From: Hydractinia symbiolongicarpus
Taxonomy: Eukaryota > Cnidaria > Hydrozoa > Anthoathecata > Hydractiniidae
NCBI RefSeq assembly: GCF_029227915.1
Contig: NC_079879.1
Location: 11,472,001-11,536,000 of the forward strand
Reading direction: 5' to 3'
DNA: 64,000 nucleotides
Shown here: in pieces, positions 34,461-48,789 of the stretch
How positions within the stretch are numbered: the stretch's first letter is position 1
Layout: the number at the start of each line of letters is the position of its first letter
The notes under the pieces: model-generated
The model's input: only the letters and a program-made list of their open reading frames with translations
What the model was told of the DNA's origin: nothing
Databases searched by the model: none
Made by a program: the position numbers and the translations under genes

Positions 34461-36263
34461 GGTGAAAAAAAGATGATCATCAAACAAACAATCCGTAAAG
34501 AGATACTGGAGTTACTTCTTGCTGCTCGACAATGATGACTATACAGACATTTTTAGGCAACAAATCCGTTAATTCAACAATTCTCTCAATGCACTCTTGC
34601 CTGCATAGCTTGTTAGTATTTGCTTAAGATTGCACCTTAATTATCAGGAAGCGCGAACTTAGTACGACAAAGATGACTGTACTACAAGGCTTTTACTCAT
34701 AAGAACGCTCAACATACCAAGATACTTCATCAAACGTTCTTGACTTTCCCGATTTGAATTTTCAAAATGTTCTTAAATTGTTTTTAACTTTCTCCTTATT
34801 TTGCAAATTTTGAACTTTAGAGGAGAATTTCAGTGCAACGATAAAAGAAGCTGTAACCTTCTCTGAAAACACGGGTATGCTTAGGGAAGACGTACTTTTC
34901 AAGACCTGGCCTGTCAAACGTTTGCGCAATGCAAGTTTTCCGATGAAAAGCTGCAACGGGTGCTTGTCTGGACCGAGAAAACTGAGTCTACGATGTCCGC
35001 GCAGTACCGACGCATTCATAATGATACTCAGTGCTTCCCAGTATTGACAAGGCCTTTAATCTTCTCAACATAATCTTAACTTTCGGAGTCGAGTTCCAAA
35101 TGTACGTATGGAGTGGTTCCTCGGGATTCTGCGTGACACCTCACATGGTGAAAAAAATTCAATCTTTTAGCTAAATGTTCCCGACCCCCAACCGAATCGA
35201 AAAATAACGAAATTGACGAATACCGTAGAGATGATACATACCTTAAACTCAGGGACCTAGAAATAGTGTGAGTTTTTTATCTGTAACCTGTTCAACATTG
35301 CCTACAGAGGCCATAATGTGCGTGTTTTTATTGCTTATGGTGTTGATTCATTTGCTCGTGCTGCGCATGTGCGCGAATTACTGTCATAAGAACGCTTAGC
35401 ATGCCAAAATACCTCAGCACACGTTGTTAACTTTCCCGATTTCAAATTTCAAAATGTTCACAAGTTGTTTAAAACTTTATTCCTGTTTTGCCAGTTTGAA
35501 CTTTAAAGGAGAAATTCAGTGCAACGCTAAAAGAAGCAGAAATCTTTGACCATCCTTGGGACTGCTGCAGAAGCAAGGTAAAACTTGTAAGCAGTAACCT
35601 TCTCTAGGAACACGGGTATGCTTAGGAAAGACGTTCTTTTTAAGACCTGTCCTGTGTGAGGAATGCCCAATCCAAGATTTCCGATGGAAAACTGCAACGG
35701 GTGTTTGTCTGGACTGAGAAAACTGAGTCTACGATGTCCGCGCAGTACCGACGCATTCATAATGATACTCGGTGCTTCCCAGTATTGACAAGGCCTTTAA
35801 TCTTCTCAACAAGATCTTAACTTTCGGAGTCAAGTTCCAAATGTACGTATGGAGTGGTTCCTCGGGAATCTGCGTGACACCTCACATGGTGAAAAAAATT
35901 CATTCTTTTAGCTAAATGTTCCCGACCCCCAACCGAATCGAAAAATTTCGAAATTGACGAATACCGTAGAGATGATACATACCTTAAACTCAGGGACCTA
36001 GAAATAGTGTGAGTTTTTTTATCTGTAACCTGTTCAACATTGCGTACAGAGGCCATAATGCGCGTGTTTTTATTGCTTATGGTGTTTATTCATTTGCTCG
36101 TGCTGCGCATGTGCGGGAATTACTGAACACCTCGATGACACAGATAAACTGGGGAAGCGCTCAGAAATTAAAACTGGAATGACCGTGGTTACAAAATCGC
36201 TTCAGTGTAATCAAAATAAAAGTAGGACTGTTCGTATTCTATCTACTTTGAGGAGACATCTCG
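34461..36263. repeat. Satellite unit 22, A+B (1,803 bp)
   Basis: The A part resembles units 18 and 20 (GAAAAGCTGC near 34945, six-T run near 35272), but it continues into a B part with GCCAGTTTGAAC near 35490. It has private GAGTCAAGTTCC near 35826. Confidence 0.95.
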
Positions 36264-37325
36264 GGTGAAAAAAAGATGATCATCAAACAAACAATCCGTA
36301 AAGAGATACTGGAGTTACTTCTTGCTGCTCGACAATGATGACTATACAGACATTTTTAGGCAACAAATCCGTTAATTCAACAATTCTCTCAATGCACTCT
36401 TGCCTGCATAGCTTGTTAGTATTTGCTTAAGATTGCACCTTAATTATCAGGAAGCGCGAACTTAGTACGACAAAGATGACTGTACTACAAGGCTTTTACT
36501 CATAAGAACGCTCAACATACCAAGATACTTCATCAAACGTTCTTGACTTTCCCGATTTGAATTTTCAAAATGTTCTTAAATTGTTTTTAACTTTCTCCTT
36601 ATTTTGCAAATTTTGAACTTTAGAGGAGAATTTCAGTGCAACGATAAAAGAAGCTGTAACCTTCTCTGAAAACACGGGTATGCTTAGGGAAGACGTACTT
36701 TTCAAGACCTGGCCTGTCAAACGTTTGCGCAATGCAAGTTTTCCGATGAAAAACTGCAACGGGTGCTTGTCTGGACCGAGAAAACTGAGTCTACGATGTC
36801 CGCGCAGTACCGACGCATTCATAATGATACTCAGTGCTTCCCAGTATTGACAAGGCCTTTAATCTTCTCAACATGATCTTAACTTTCGGAGTCGAGTTCC
36901 AAATGTACGTATGGAGTGGTTCCTCGGGATTCTGCGTGACACCTCACATGGTGAAAAAAATTCATTCTTTTAGCTAAATGTTCCCGACCCCCAACCGAAT
37001 CGAAAAATTTCGAAATTGACGAATACCGTAGAGATGATACATACCTTAAACTCAGGGACCTAGAAATAGTGTGAGTTTTTTTATCTGTAACCTGTTCAAC
37101 ATTGCGTACAGAGGCCATAATGCGCGTGTTTTTATTGCTTATGGTGTTTATTCATTTGCTCGTGCTGCGCATGTGCGGGAATTACTGAACACCTCGATGA
37201 CACAGATAAACTGGGGAAGCGCTCAGAAATTAAAACTGGAATGACCGTGGTTACAAAATCGCTTCAGTGTAATCAAAATAAAAGTAGGACTGTTCGTATT
37301 CTATCTACTTTGAGGAGACATCTCG
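36264..37325. repeat. Satellite unit 23, A only; left edge of the 12.5-kb duplication
   Basis: From just after 36521 onward its sequence reappears 12,526 bp downstream in unit 32. At 36521 itself the two differ (ACATACCAAG here, ACATACGAAG at 49041-49050), so the duplicated block starts downstream of that base. Confidence 0.93.
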
Positions 37326-38387
37326 GGTGAAAAAAAGATGATCATCAAACAAACAATCCGTAAAGAGATACTGGAGTTACTTCTTGCTGCTCGACAATGA
37401 TGACTATACAGACATTTTTAGGCAACAAATCCGTTAATTCAACAATTCTCTCAATGCACTCTTGCCTGCATAGCTTGTTAGTATTTGCTTAAGATTGCAC
37501 CTTAATTATCAGGAAGCGCGAACTTAGTACGACAAAGATGACTGTACTACAAGGCTTTTACTCATAAGAACGCTCAACATACCAAGATACTTCATCAAAC
37601 GTTCTTGACTTTCCCGATTTGAATTTTCAAAATGTTCTTAAATTGTTTTTAACTTTCTCCTTATTTTGCAAATTTTGAACTTTAGAGGAGAATTTCAGTG
37701 CAACGATAAAAGAAGCTGTAACCTTCTCTGAAAACACGGGTATGCTTAGGGAAGACGTACTTTTCAAGACCTGGCCTGTCAAACGTTTGCGCAATGCAAG
37801 TTTTCCGATGAAAAACTGCAACGGGTGCTTGTCTGGACCGAGAAAACTGAGTCTACGATGTCCGCGCAGTACCGACGCATTCATAATGATACTCAGTGCT
37901 TCCCAGTATTGACAAGGCCTTTAATCTTCTCAACATGATCTTAACTTTCGGAGTCGAGTTCCAAATGTACGTATGGAGTGGTTCCTCGGGATTCTGCGTG
38001 ACACCTCACATGGTGAAAAAAATTCATTCTTTTAGTTAAATGTTCCCGACCCCCAACCGAATCGAAAAATTTCGAAATTGACGAATACCGTAGAGATGAT
38101 ACATACCTTAAACTCAGGGACCTAGAAATAGTGTGAGTTTTTTTATCTGTAACCTGTTCAACATTGCGTACAGAGGCCATAATGCGCGTGTTTTTATTGC
38201 TTATGGTGTTTATTCATTTGCTCGTGCTGCGCATGTGCGGGAATTACTGAACACCTCGATGACACAGATAAACTGGGGAAGCGCTCAGAAATTAAAACTG
38301 GAATGACCGTGGTTACAAAATCGCTTCAGTGTAATCAAAATAAAAGTAGGACTGTTCGTATTCTATCTACTTTGAGGAGACATCTCG
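37326..38387. repeat. Satellite unit 24, A only (1,062 bp), duplicate of unit 33
   Basis: Has the private pair marker TTTTAGTTAAATG near 38031, found again only at 50557 in unit 33. Confidence 0.95.
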
Positions 38388-40190
38388 GGTGAAAAAAAGA
38401 TGATCATCAAACAAACAATCCGTAAAGAGATACTGGAGTTACTTCTTGCTGCTCGACAATGATGACTATACAGACATTTTTAGGCAACAAATCCGTTAAT
38501 TCAACAATTCTCTCAATGCACTCTTGCCTGCATAGCTTGTTAGTATTTGCTTAAGATTGCACCTTAATTATCAGGAAGCGCGAACTTAGTACGACAAAGA
38601 TGACTGTACTACAAGGCTTTTACTCATAAGAACGCTCAACATACCAAGATACTTCATCAAACGTTCTTGACTTTCCCGATTTGAATTTTCAAAATGTTCT
38701 TAAATTGTTTTTAACTTTCTCCTTATTTTGCAAATTTTGAACTTTAGAGGAGAATTTCAGTGCAACGATAAAAGAAGCTGTAACCTTCTCTGAAAACACG
38801 GGTATGCTTAGGGAAGACGTACTTTTCAAGACCTGGCCTGTCAAACGTTTGCGCAATGCAAGTTTTCCGATGAAAAGCTGCAACGGGTGCTTGTCTGGAC
38901 CGAGAAAACTGAGTCTACGATGTCCGCGCAGTACCGACGCATTCATAATGATACTCAGTGCTTCCCAGTATTGACAAGGCCTTTAATCTTCTCAACATAA
39001 TCTTAACTTTCGGAGTCGAGTTCCAAATGTACGTATGGAGTGGTTCCTCGGGATTCTGCGTGACACCTCACATGGTGAAAAAAATTCAATCTTTTAGCTA
39101 AATGTTCCCGACCCCCAACCGAATCGAAAAATAACGAAATTGACGAATACCGTAGAGATGATACATACCTTAAACTCAGGGACCTAGAAATAGTGTGAGT
39201 TTTTTATCTGTAACCTGTTCAACATTGCCTACAGAGGCCATAATGTGCGTGTTTTTATTGCTTATGGTGTTGATTCATTTGCTCGTGCTGCGCATGTGCG
39301 CGAATTACTGTCATAAGAACGCTTAGCATGCCAAAATACCTCAGCACACGTTGTTAACTTTCCCGATTTCAAATTTCAAAATGTTCACAAGTTGTTTAAA
39401 ACTTTATTCCTGTTTTGCCAGTTTGAACTTTAAAGGAGAAATTCAGTGCAACGCTAAAAGAAGCAGAAATCTTTGACCATCCTTGGGACTGCTGCAGAAG
39501 CAAGGTAAAACTTGTAAGCAGTAACCTTCTCTAGGAACACGGGTATGCTTAGGAAAGACGTTCTTTTTAAGACCTGTCCTGTGTGAGGAATGCCCAATCC
39601 AAGATTTCCGATGGAAAACTGCAACGGGTGTTTGTCTGGACTGAGAAAACTGAGTCTGCGATGTCCGCGCAGTACCGACGCATTCATAATGATACTCGGT
39701 GCTTCCCAGTATTGACAAGGCCTTTAATCTTCTCAACAAGATCTTAACTTTCGGAGTCGAGTTCCAAATGTACGTATGGAGTGGTTCCTCGGGAATCTGC
39801 GTGACACCTCACATGGTGAAAAAAATCCATTCTTTTAGCTAAATGTTCCCGACCCCCAACCGAATCGAAAAATTTCGAAATTGACGAATACCGTAGAGAT
39901 GATACATACCTTAAACTCAGGGACCTAGAAATAGTGTGAGTTTTTTTATCTGTAACCTGTTCAACATTGCGTACAGAGGCCATAATGCGCGTGTTTTTAT
40001 TGCTTATGGTGTTTATTCATTTGCTCGTGCTGCGCATGTGCGGGAATTACTGAACACCTCGATGACACAGATAAACTGGGGAAGCGCTCAGAAATTAAAA
40101 CTGGAATGACCGTGGTTACAAAATCGCTTCAGTGTAATCAAAATAAAAGTAGGACTGTTCGTATTCTATCTACTTTGAGGAGACATCTCG
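38388..40190. repeat. Satellite unit 25, A+B (1,803 bp), duplicate of unit 34
   Basis: Pair markers GAGTCTGCGATG near 39653 and AAAATCCATTC near 39823 recur only in unit 34. Confidence 0.95.
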
Positions 40191-41995
40191 GGTGAAAAAA
40201 AGATGATCATCAAACAAACAATCCGTAAAGAGATACTGGAGTTACTTCTTGCTGCTCGACAATGATGACTATACAGAGATTTTTAGGCAACAAATCCGTT
40301 AATTCAACAATTCTCTCAATGCACTCTTGCCTGCATAGCTTGTTAGTATTTGCTTAAGATTGCACCCTAATTATCAGGAAGCGCGAACTTAGTACGACAA
40401 AGATGACTGTACTACAAGGCTTTTACTCATAAGAACGCTCAACATACCAAGATACTTCATCAAACGTTCTTGACTTTCCCGATTTGAATTTTCAAAATGT
40501 TCTTAAATTGTTTTTAACTTTCTCCTTATTTTGCAAATTTTGAACTTTAGAGGAGAATTTCAGTGCAACGATAAAAGAAGCTGTAACCTTCTCTGAAAAC
40601 ACGGGTATGCTTAGGGAAGACGTACTTTTCAAGACCTGGCCTGTCAAACGTTTGCGCAATGCAAGATTTCCGATGGAAAACTGCAACGGGTGTTTGTCTG
40701 GACTGAGAAAACTGAGTCTACGATGTCCGCGCAGTACCGACGCATTCATAATAATACTCAGTGCTTTCCAGTATTGACAAGGCCTTTAATCTTCTCAACA
40801 AAATCTTAACTTTCGGAGTCGAGTTCCAAATGTACGTATGGAGTGGTTCCTCGGGAATCTGCGTGACACCTCACATGGTGAAAAAAATTCATTCTTTTAG
40901 CTAAATGTTCCCGACCCCCAACCGAATCGAAAAATAACGAAATTGACGAATACCGTAGAGATGATACATACCTTAAACTCAGGGACCTAGAAATAGTGTG
41001 AGTTTTTTTATCTGTAACCTGTTCAACATTGCCTACAGAGGCCATAATGTGCGTGTTTTTATTGCTTATGGTGTTGATTCATTTGCTCGTGCTGCGCATG
41101 TGCGAGAATTACTGTCATAAGAACGCTTAGCATGCCAAAATACCTCAGCACACGTTGTTAACTTTCCCGATTTAAAATTTCAAAATGTTCACAAGTTGTT
41201 TAAAACTTTATTCCTGTTTTGCCAGTTTTGAACTTTAAAGGAGAAATTCAGTGCAACGCTAAAAGAAGCAGAAATCTTTGACCATCCTTGGGACTGCTGC
41301 AGAAGCAAGGTAAAACTTGTAAGCAGTAACCTTCTCTAGGAACACGGGTATGCTTAGGAAAGACGTGCTTTTTAAGACCTGTCCTGTGTGAGGAATGCCC
41401 AATCCAAGATTTCCGATGGAAAACTGCAACGGGTGTTTGTCTGGACTGAGAAAACTGAGTCTACGATGTCCGCGCAGTACCGACGCATTCATAATGACAC
41501 TCAGTGCTTCCCAGTATTGACAAGGCCTTTAATCTTCTCAACAAGATCTTAACTTTCGGAGTCGAGTTCCAAATGTACGTATGGAGTGGTTCCTCGGGAA
41601 TCTGCGTGACACCTCACATGGTGAAAAAAATTCATTCTTTTAGCTAAATGTTCCCGACCCCCAACCGAATCGAAAAATTTCGAAATTGACGAATACCGTA
41701 GAGATGATACATACCTTAAACTCAGGGACCTAGAAATAGTGTGAGTTTTTTTATCTGTAACCTGTTCAACATTGCGTACAGAGGCCATAATGCGCGTGTT
41801 TTTATTGCTTATGGTGTTTATTCATTTGCTCGTGCTGCGCATGTGCGGGAATTACTGAACACCTCGATGACACAGATAAACTGGGGATGCGCTCAGAAAT
41901 TAAAACTGGAATGACCGTGGTTACAAAATCGCTTCAGTGTAATCAAAATAAAAGTAGGACTGTTCGTATTCTATCTACTTTGAGGAGACATCTCG
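40191..41995. repeat. Satellite unit 26, A+B (1,805 bp), duplicate of unit 35
   Basis: Pair markers GCACCCTAATTATC near 40363, CAACAAAATCTTAAC near 40796 and GGGGATGCGCTC near 41883 recur only in unit 35. The A core is B-like. Confidence 0.95.
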
Positions 41996-43799
41996 GGTGA
42001 AAAAAAGATGATCATCAAACAAACAATCCGTAAAGAGATACTGGAGTTACTTCTTGCTGCTCGACAATGATGACTATACAGACATTTTTAGGCAACAAAT
42101 CCGTTAATTCAACAATTCTCTCAATGCACTCTTGCCTGCATAGCTTGTTAGTATTTGCTTAAGATTGCACCTTAATTATCAGGAAGCGCGAACTTAGTAC
42201 GACAAAGATGACTGTACTACAAGGCTTTTACTCATAAGAACGCTCAACATACCAAGATACTTCATCAAACGTTCTTGACTTTCCCGATTTGAATTTTCAA
42301 AATGTTCTTAAATTGTTTTTAACTTTCTCCTTATTTTGCAAATTTTGAACTTTAGAGGAGAATTTCAGTGCAACGATAAAAGAAGCTGTAACCTTCTCTG
42401 AAAACACGGGTATGCTTAGGGAAGACGTACTTTTCAAGACCTGGCCTGTCAAACGTTTGCGCAATGCAAGTTTTCCGATGAAAAACTGCAACGGGTGCTT
42501 GTCTGGACCGAGAAAACTGAGTCTACGATGTCCGCGCAGTACCGACGCATTCATAATGATACTCAGTGCTTCCCAGTATTGACAAGGCCTTTAATCTTCT
42601 CAACATGATCTTAACTTTCGGAGTCGAGTTCCAAATGTACGTATGGAGTGGTTCCTCGGGATTCTGCGTGACACCTCACATGGTGAAAAAATTTCAATCT
42701 TTTAGCTAAATGTTCCCGACCCCCAACCGAATCGAAAAATAACGAAATTGACGAATACCGTAGAGATGATACATACCTTAAACTCAGGGACCTAGAAATA
42801 GTGTGAGTTTTTTTATCTGTAACCTGTTCAACATTGCCTACAGAGGCCATAATGTGCGTGTTTTTATTGCTTATGGTGTTGATTCATTTGCTCGTGCTGC
42901 GCATGTGCGAGAATTACTGTCATAAGAACGCTTAGCATGCCAAAATACCTCAGCACACGTTGTTAACTTTCCCGATTTCAAATTTCAAAATGTTCACAAG
43001 TTGATTAAAACTTTATTCCTGTTTTGCCAGTTTTGAACTTTAAAGGAGAAATTCAGTGCAACGCTAAAAGATGCAGAAATCTTTGACCATCCTTGGGACT
43101 GCTGCAGAAGCAAGGTAAAACTTGTAAGCAGTAACCTTCTCTAGGAACACGGGTATGCTTAGGAAAGACGTTCTTTTTAAGACCTGTCCTGTGTGAGGAA
43201 TGCCCAATCCAAGATTTCCGATGGAAAACTGCAACGGGTGTTTGTCTGGACTGAGAAAACTGAGTCTACGATGTCCGCGCAGTACCGACGCATTCATAAT
43301 GATACTCAGTGCTTCCCAGTATTGACAAGGCCTTTAATCTTCTCAACAAGATCTTAACTTTCGGAGTCGAGTTCCAAATGTACGTATGGAGTGGTTCCTC
43401 GGGAATCTGCGTGACACCTCACATGGTGAAAAAATTCATTCTTTTAGCTAAATGTTCCCGACCCCCAACCAAATCGAAAAATTTCGAAATTGACGAATAC
43501 CGTAGAGATGATACATACCTTAAACTCAGGGACCTAGAAATAGTGTGAGTTTTTTTATCTGTAACCTGTTCAACATTGCGTACAGAGGCCATAATGCGCG
43601 TGTTTTTATTGCTTATGGTGTTTATTCATTTGCTCGTGCTGCGCATGTGCGGGAATTACTGAACACCTCGATGACACAGATAAACTGGGGAAGCGCTCAG
43701 AAATTAAAACTGGAATGACCGTGGTTACAAAATCGCTTCAGTGTAATCAAAATAAAAGTAGGACTGTTCGTATTCTATCTACTTTGAGGAGACATCTCG
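41996..43799. repeat. Satellite unit 27, A+B (1,804 bp), duplicate of unit 36
   Basis: The B part has AGTTGATTAAAAC near 43000, AAAGATGCAG near 43067, CAACCAAATCG near 43467 and one A fewer in GTGAAAAAATTC near 43427. The same B type also occurs in unit 29. Confidence 0.95.
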
Positions 43800-44861
43800 G
43801 GTGAAAAAAAGATGATCATCAAACAAACAATCCGTAAAGAGATACTGGAGTTACTTCTTGCTGCTCGACAATGATGACTATACAGACATTTTTAGGCAAC
43901 AAATCCGTTAATTCAACAATTCTCTCAATGCACTCTTGCCTGCATAGCTTGTTAGTATTTGCTTAAGATTGCACCTTAATTATCAGGAAGCGCGAACTTA
44001 GTACGACAAAGATGACTGTACTACAAGGCTTTTACTCATAAGAACGCTCAACATACCAAGATACTTCATCAAACGTTCTTGACTTTCCCGATTTGAATTT
44101 TCAAAATGTTCTTAAATTGTTTTTAACTTTCTCCTTATTTTGCAAATTTTGAACTTTAGAGGAGAATTTCAGTGCCACGATAAAAGAAGCTGTAACCTTC
44201 TCTGAAAACACGGGTATGCTTAGGGAAGACGTACTTTTCAAGACCTGGCCTGTCAAACGTTTGCGCAATGCCAGATTTCCGATGGAAAACTGCAACGGGT
44301 GTTTGTCTGGACTGAGAAAACTGAGTCTACGATGTCCGCGCAGTACCGACGCATTCATAATAATACTCAGTGCTTTCCAGTATTGACAAGGCCTTTAATC
44401 TTCTCAACAAGATCTTAACTTTCGGAGTCGAGTTCCAAATGTACGTATGGAGTGGTTCCTCGGGAATCTGCGTGACACCTCACATGGTGAAAAAAATTCA
44501 TTCTTTTAGCTAAATGTTCCCGACCCCCAACCGAATCGAGAAATTTCGAAATTGACGAATACCGTAGAGATGATACATACCTTAAACTCAGGGACCTAGA
44601 AATAGTGTGAGTTTTTTTATCTGTAACCTGTTCAACATTAAGTACAGAGGCCATAATGCGCGTGTTTTTATTGCTTATGGTGTTTATTCATTTGCTCGTG
44701 CTGCGCATGTGCGGGAATTACTGAACACCTCGATGACACAGATAAACTGGGGAAGCGCTCAGAAATTAAAACTGGAATGACCGTGGTTACAAAATCGCTT
44801 CAGTGTAATCAAAATAAAAGTAGGACTGTTCGTATTCTATCTACTTTGAGGAGACATCTCG
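43800..44861. repeat. Satellite unit 28, A only (1,062 bp), duplicate of unit 37
   Basis: B-like core with ATGCCAGATTTCC near 44269, GTGCCACGAT near 44173 and AACATTAAGTACAG near 44634. Confidence 0.95.
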
Positions 44862-46665
44862 GGTGAAAAAAAGATGATCATCAAACAAACAATCCGTAAA
44901 GAGATACTGGAGTTACTTCTTGCTGCTCGACAATGATGACTATACAGAGATTTTTAGGCAACAAATCCGTTAATTCAACAATTCTCTCAATGCACTCTTG
45001 CCTGCATAGCTTGTTAGTATTTGCTTAAGATTGCACCTTAATTATCAGGAAGCGCGAACTTAGTACGACAAAGATGACTGTACTACAAGGCTTTTACTCA
45101 TAAGAACGCTCAACATACCAAGATACTTCATCAAACGTTCTTGACTTTCCCGATTTGAATTTTCAAAATGTTCTTAAATTGTTTTTAACTTTCTCCTTAT
45201 TTTGCAAATTTTGAACTTTAGAGGAGAATTTCAGTGCAACGATAAAAGAAGCTGTAACCTTCTCTGAAAACACGGGTATGCTTAGGGAAGACGTACTTTT
45301 CAAGACCTGGCCTGTCAAACGTTTGCGCAATGCAAGTTTTCCGATGAAAAACTGCAACGGGTGCTTGTCTGGACCGAGAAAACTGAGTGTACGATGTCTG
45401 CGCAGTACCGACGCATTCATAATGATACTCAGTGCTTCCCAGTATTGACAAGGCCTTTAATCTTCTCAACATGATCTTAACTTTCGGAGTCGAGTTCCAA
45501 ATGTACGTATGGAGTGGTTCCTCGAGAATCTGCGTGACACCTCACATGGTGAAAAAAATTCATTCTTTTAGCTAAATGTTCCCGACCCCCAACCGAATCG
45601 AAAAATTTCGAAATTGACGAATACCGTAGAGATGATACATACCTTAAACTCAGGGACCTAGAAATAGTGTGAGTTTTTTTATCTGTAACCTGTTCAACAT
45701 TGCGTACAGAGGCCATAATGTGCGTGTTTTTATTGCTTATGGTGTTGATTCATTTGCTCGTGCTGCGCATGTGCGAGAATTACTGTCATAAGAACGCTTA
45801 GCATGCCAAAATACCTCAGCACACGTTGTTAACTTTCCCGATTTCAAATTTCAAAATGTTCACAAGTTGATTAAAACTTTATTCCTGTTTTGCCAGTTTT
45901 GAACTTTAAAGGAGAAATTCAGTGCAACGCTAAAAGATGCAGAAATCTTTGACCATCCTTGGGACTGCTGCAGAAGCAAGGTAAAACTTGTAAGCAGTAA
46001 CCTTCTCTAGGAACACGGGTATGCTTAGGAAAGACGTTCTTTTTAAGACCTGTCCTGTGTGAGGAATGCCCAATCCAAGATTTCCGATGGAAAACTGCAA
46101 CGGGTGTTTGTCTGGACTGAGAAAACTGAGTCTACGATGTCCGCGCAGTACCGACGCATTCATAATGATACTCAGTGCTTCCCAGTATTGACAAGGCCTT
46201 TAATCTTCTCAACAAGATCTTAACTTTCGGAGTCGAGTTCCAAATGTACGTATGGAGTGGTTCCTCGGGAATCTGCGTGACACCTCACATGGTGAAAAAA
46301 TTCATTCTTTTAGCTAAATGTTCCCGACCCCCAACCAAATCGAAAAATTTCGAAATTGACGAATACCGTAGAGATGATACATACCTTAAACTCAGGGACC
46401 TAGAAATAGTGTGAGTTTTTTTATCTGTAACCTGTTCAACATTGCGTACAGAGGCCATAATGCGCGTGTTTTTATTGCTTATGGTGTTTATTCATTTGCT
46501 CGTGCTGCGCATGTGCGGGAATTACTGAACACCTCGATGACACAGATAAACTGGGGAAGCGCTCAGAAATTAAAACTGGAATGACCGTGGTTACAAAATC
46601 GCTTCAGTGTAATCAAAATAAAAGTAGGACTGTTCGTATTCTATCTACTTTGAGGAGACATCTCG
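44862..46665. repeat. Satellite unit 29, A+B (1,804 bp)
   Basis: Has GTGTACGATGTCTGCG near 45387 and CCTCGAGAATC near 45523. In the second copy of the duplication this unit and the next are represented by a single fused unit (57388-58449). Confidence 0.95.
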
Positions 46666-47727
46666 GGTGAAAAAAAGATGATCATCAAACAAACAATCCG
46701 TAAAGAGATACTGGAGTTACTTCTTGCTGCTCGACAATGATGACTATACAGACATTTTTAGGCAACAAATCCGTTAATTCAACAATTCTCTCAATGCACT
46801 CTTGCCTGCATAGCTTGTTAGTATTTGCTTAAGATTGCACCTTAATTATCAGGAAGCGCGAACTTAGTACGACAAAGATGACTGTACTACAAGGCTTTTA
46901 CTCATAAGAACGCTCAACATACCAAGATACTTCATCAAACGTTCTTGACTTTCCCGATTTGAATTTTCAAAATGTTCTTAAATTGTTTTTAACTTTCTCC
47001 TTATTTTGCAAATTTTGAACTTTAGAGGAGAATTTCAGTGCCACGATAAAAGAAGCTGTAACCTTCTCTGAAAACACGGGTATGCTTAGGGAAGACGTAC
47101 TTTTCAAGACCTGGCCTGTCAAACGTTTGCGCAATGCAAGTTTTCCGATGAAAAACTGCAACGGGTGCTTGTCTGGACCGAGAAAACTGAGTGTACGATG
47201 TCTGCGCAGTACCGACGCATTCATAATGATACTCAGTGCTTCCCAGTATTGACAAGGCCTTTAATCTTCTCAACATGATCTTAACTTTCGGAGTCGAGTT
47301 CCAAATGTACGTATGGAGTGGTTCCTCGAGAATCTGCGTGACACCTCACATGGTGAAAAAAATTCATTCTTTTAGCTAAATGTTCCCGACCCCCAACCGA
47401 ATCGAAAAATTTCGAAATTGACGAATACCGTAGAGATGATACATACCTTAAACTCAGGGACCTAGAAATAGTGTGAGTTTTTTTATCTGTAACCTGTTCA
47501 ACATTGCGTACAGAGGCCATAATGCGCGTGTTTTTATTGCTTATGGTGTTTATTCATTTGCTCGTGCTGCGCATGTGCGGGAATTACTGAACACCTCGAT
47601 GACACAGATAAACTGGGGAAGCGCTCAGAAATTAAAACTGGAATGACCGTGGTTACAAAATCGCTTCAGTGTAATCAAAATAAAAGTAGGACTGTTCGTA
47701 TTCTATCTACTTTGAGGAGACATCTCG
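46666..47727. repeat. Satellite unit 30, A only (1,062 bp)
   Basis: Repeats GTGTACGATGTCTGCG and CCTCGAGAATC from unit 29, but has GTGCCACGAT near 47038 where unit 29 has GTGCAACGAT. That base allows the fusion point in unit 38 to be bracketed. Confidence 0.95.
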
Positions 47728-48789
47728 GGTGAAAAAAAGATGATCATCAAACAAACAATCTGTAAAGAGATACTGGAGTTACTTCTTGCTGCTCGACAAT
47801 GATGACTATACAGAGATTTTTAGGCAACAAATCCGTTAATTCAACAATTCTCTCAATGCACTCTTGCCAGCATAGCTTGTTAGTATTTGCTTAAGATTGC
47901 ACCTTAATTATCAGGAAGCGCGAACTTAGTACGACAAAGATGACTGTACTACAAAGCTTTTACTCATAAGAACGCTCAACATACCAAGATACTTCATCAA
48001 ACGTTCTTGACTTTCCCGATTTGAATTTTCAAAATGTTCTTAAATTGTTTTTAACTTTCTCCTTATTTTGCAAATTTTGAACTTTAGAGGAGAATTTCAG
48101 TGCAACGATATAAGAAGCTGTAACCTTCTCTGAAAACACGGGTATGCTTAGGGAAGACGTACTTTTCAAGACCTGGCCTGTCAAACGTTTGCGCAATGCA
48201 AGATTTCCGATGGAAAACTGCAACGGGTGTTTGTCTGGACTGAGAAAACTGAGTCTACGATGTCCGCGCAGTACCGATGCATTCATAATAATACTCAGTG
48301 CTTTCCAGTATTGACAAGGCCTTTAATCTTCTCAACAAGATCTTAACTTTCGGAGTCGAGTTCCAAATGTACGTATGGAGTGGTTCCTCGGGAATCTGCG
48401 TGACACCTCACATGGTGAAAAAAATTCATTCTTTTAGCTAAATGTTCCCGATCCCCAACCGAATCGAAAAATTTCGAAATTGACGAATACCGTAGAGATG
48501 ATACATACCTTAAACTCAGGGACCTAGAAATAGTGTGAGTTTTTTTATCTGTAACCTGTTCAACATTGCGTACAGAGGCCATAATGCGCGTGTTTTTATT
48601 GCTTATGGTGTTTATTCATTTGCTCGTGCTGCGCATGTGCGGGAATTACTGAACACCTCGATGACACAGATAAACTGGGGAAGCGCTCAGAAATTAAAAC
48701 TGGAATGACCGTGGTTACAAAATCGCTTCAGTGTAATCAAAATAAAAGTAGGACTGTTCGTATTCTATCTACTTTGAGGAGACATCTCG
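47728..48789. repeat. Satellite unit 31, A only (1,062 bp), duplicate of unit 39
   Basis: Pair markers CAATCTGTAAAG near 47757, TTGCCAGCATAG near 47865, ACAAAGCTTTTAC near 47952 and CGATATAAGAAG near 48106. I see one difference from unit 39 (ACCGATGCATTC near 48275, ACCGACGCATTC there). Confidence 0.95.
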
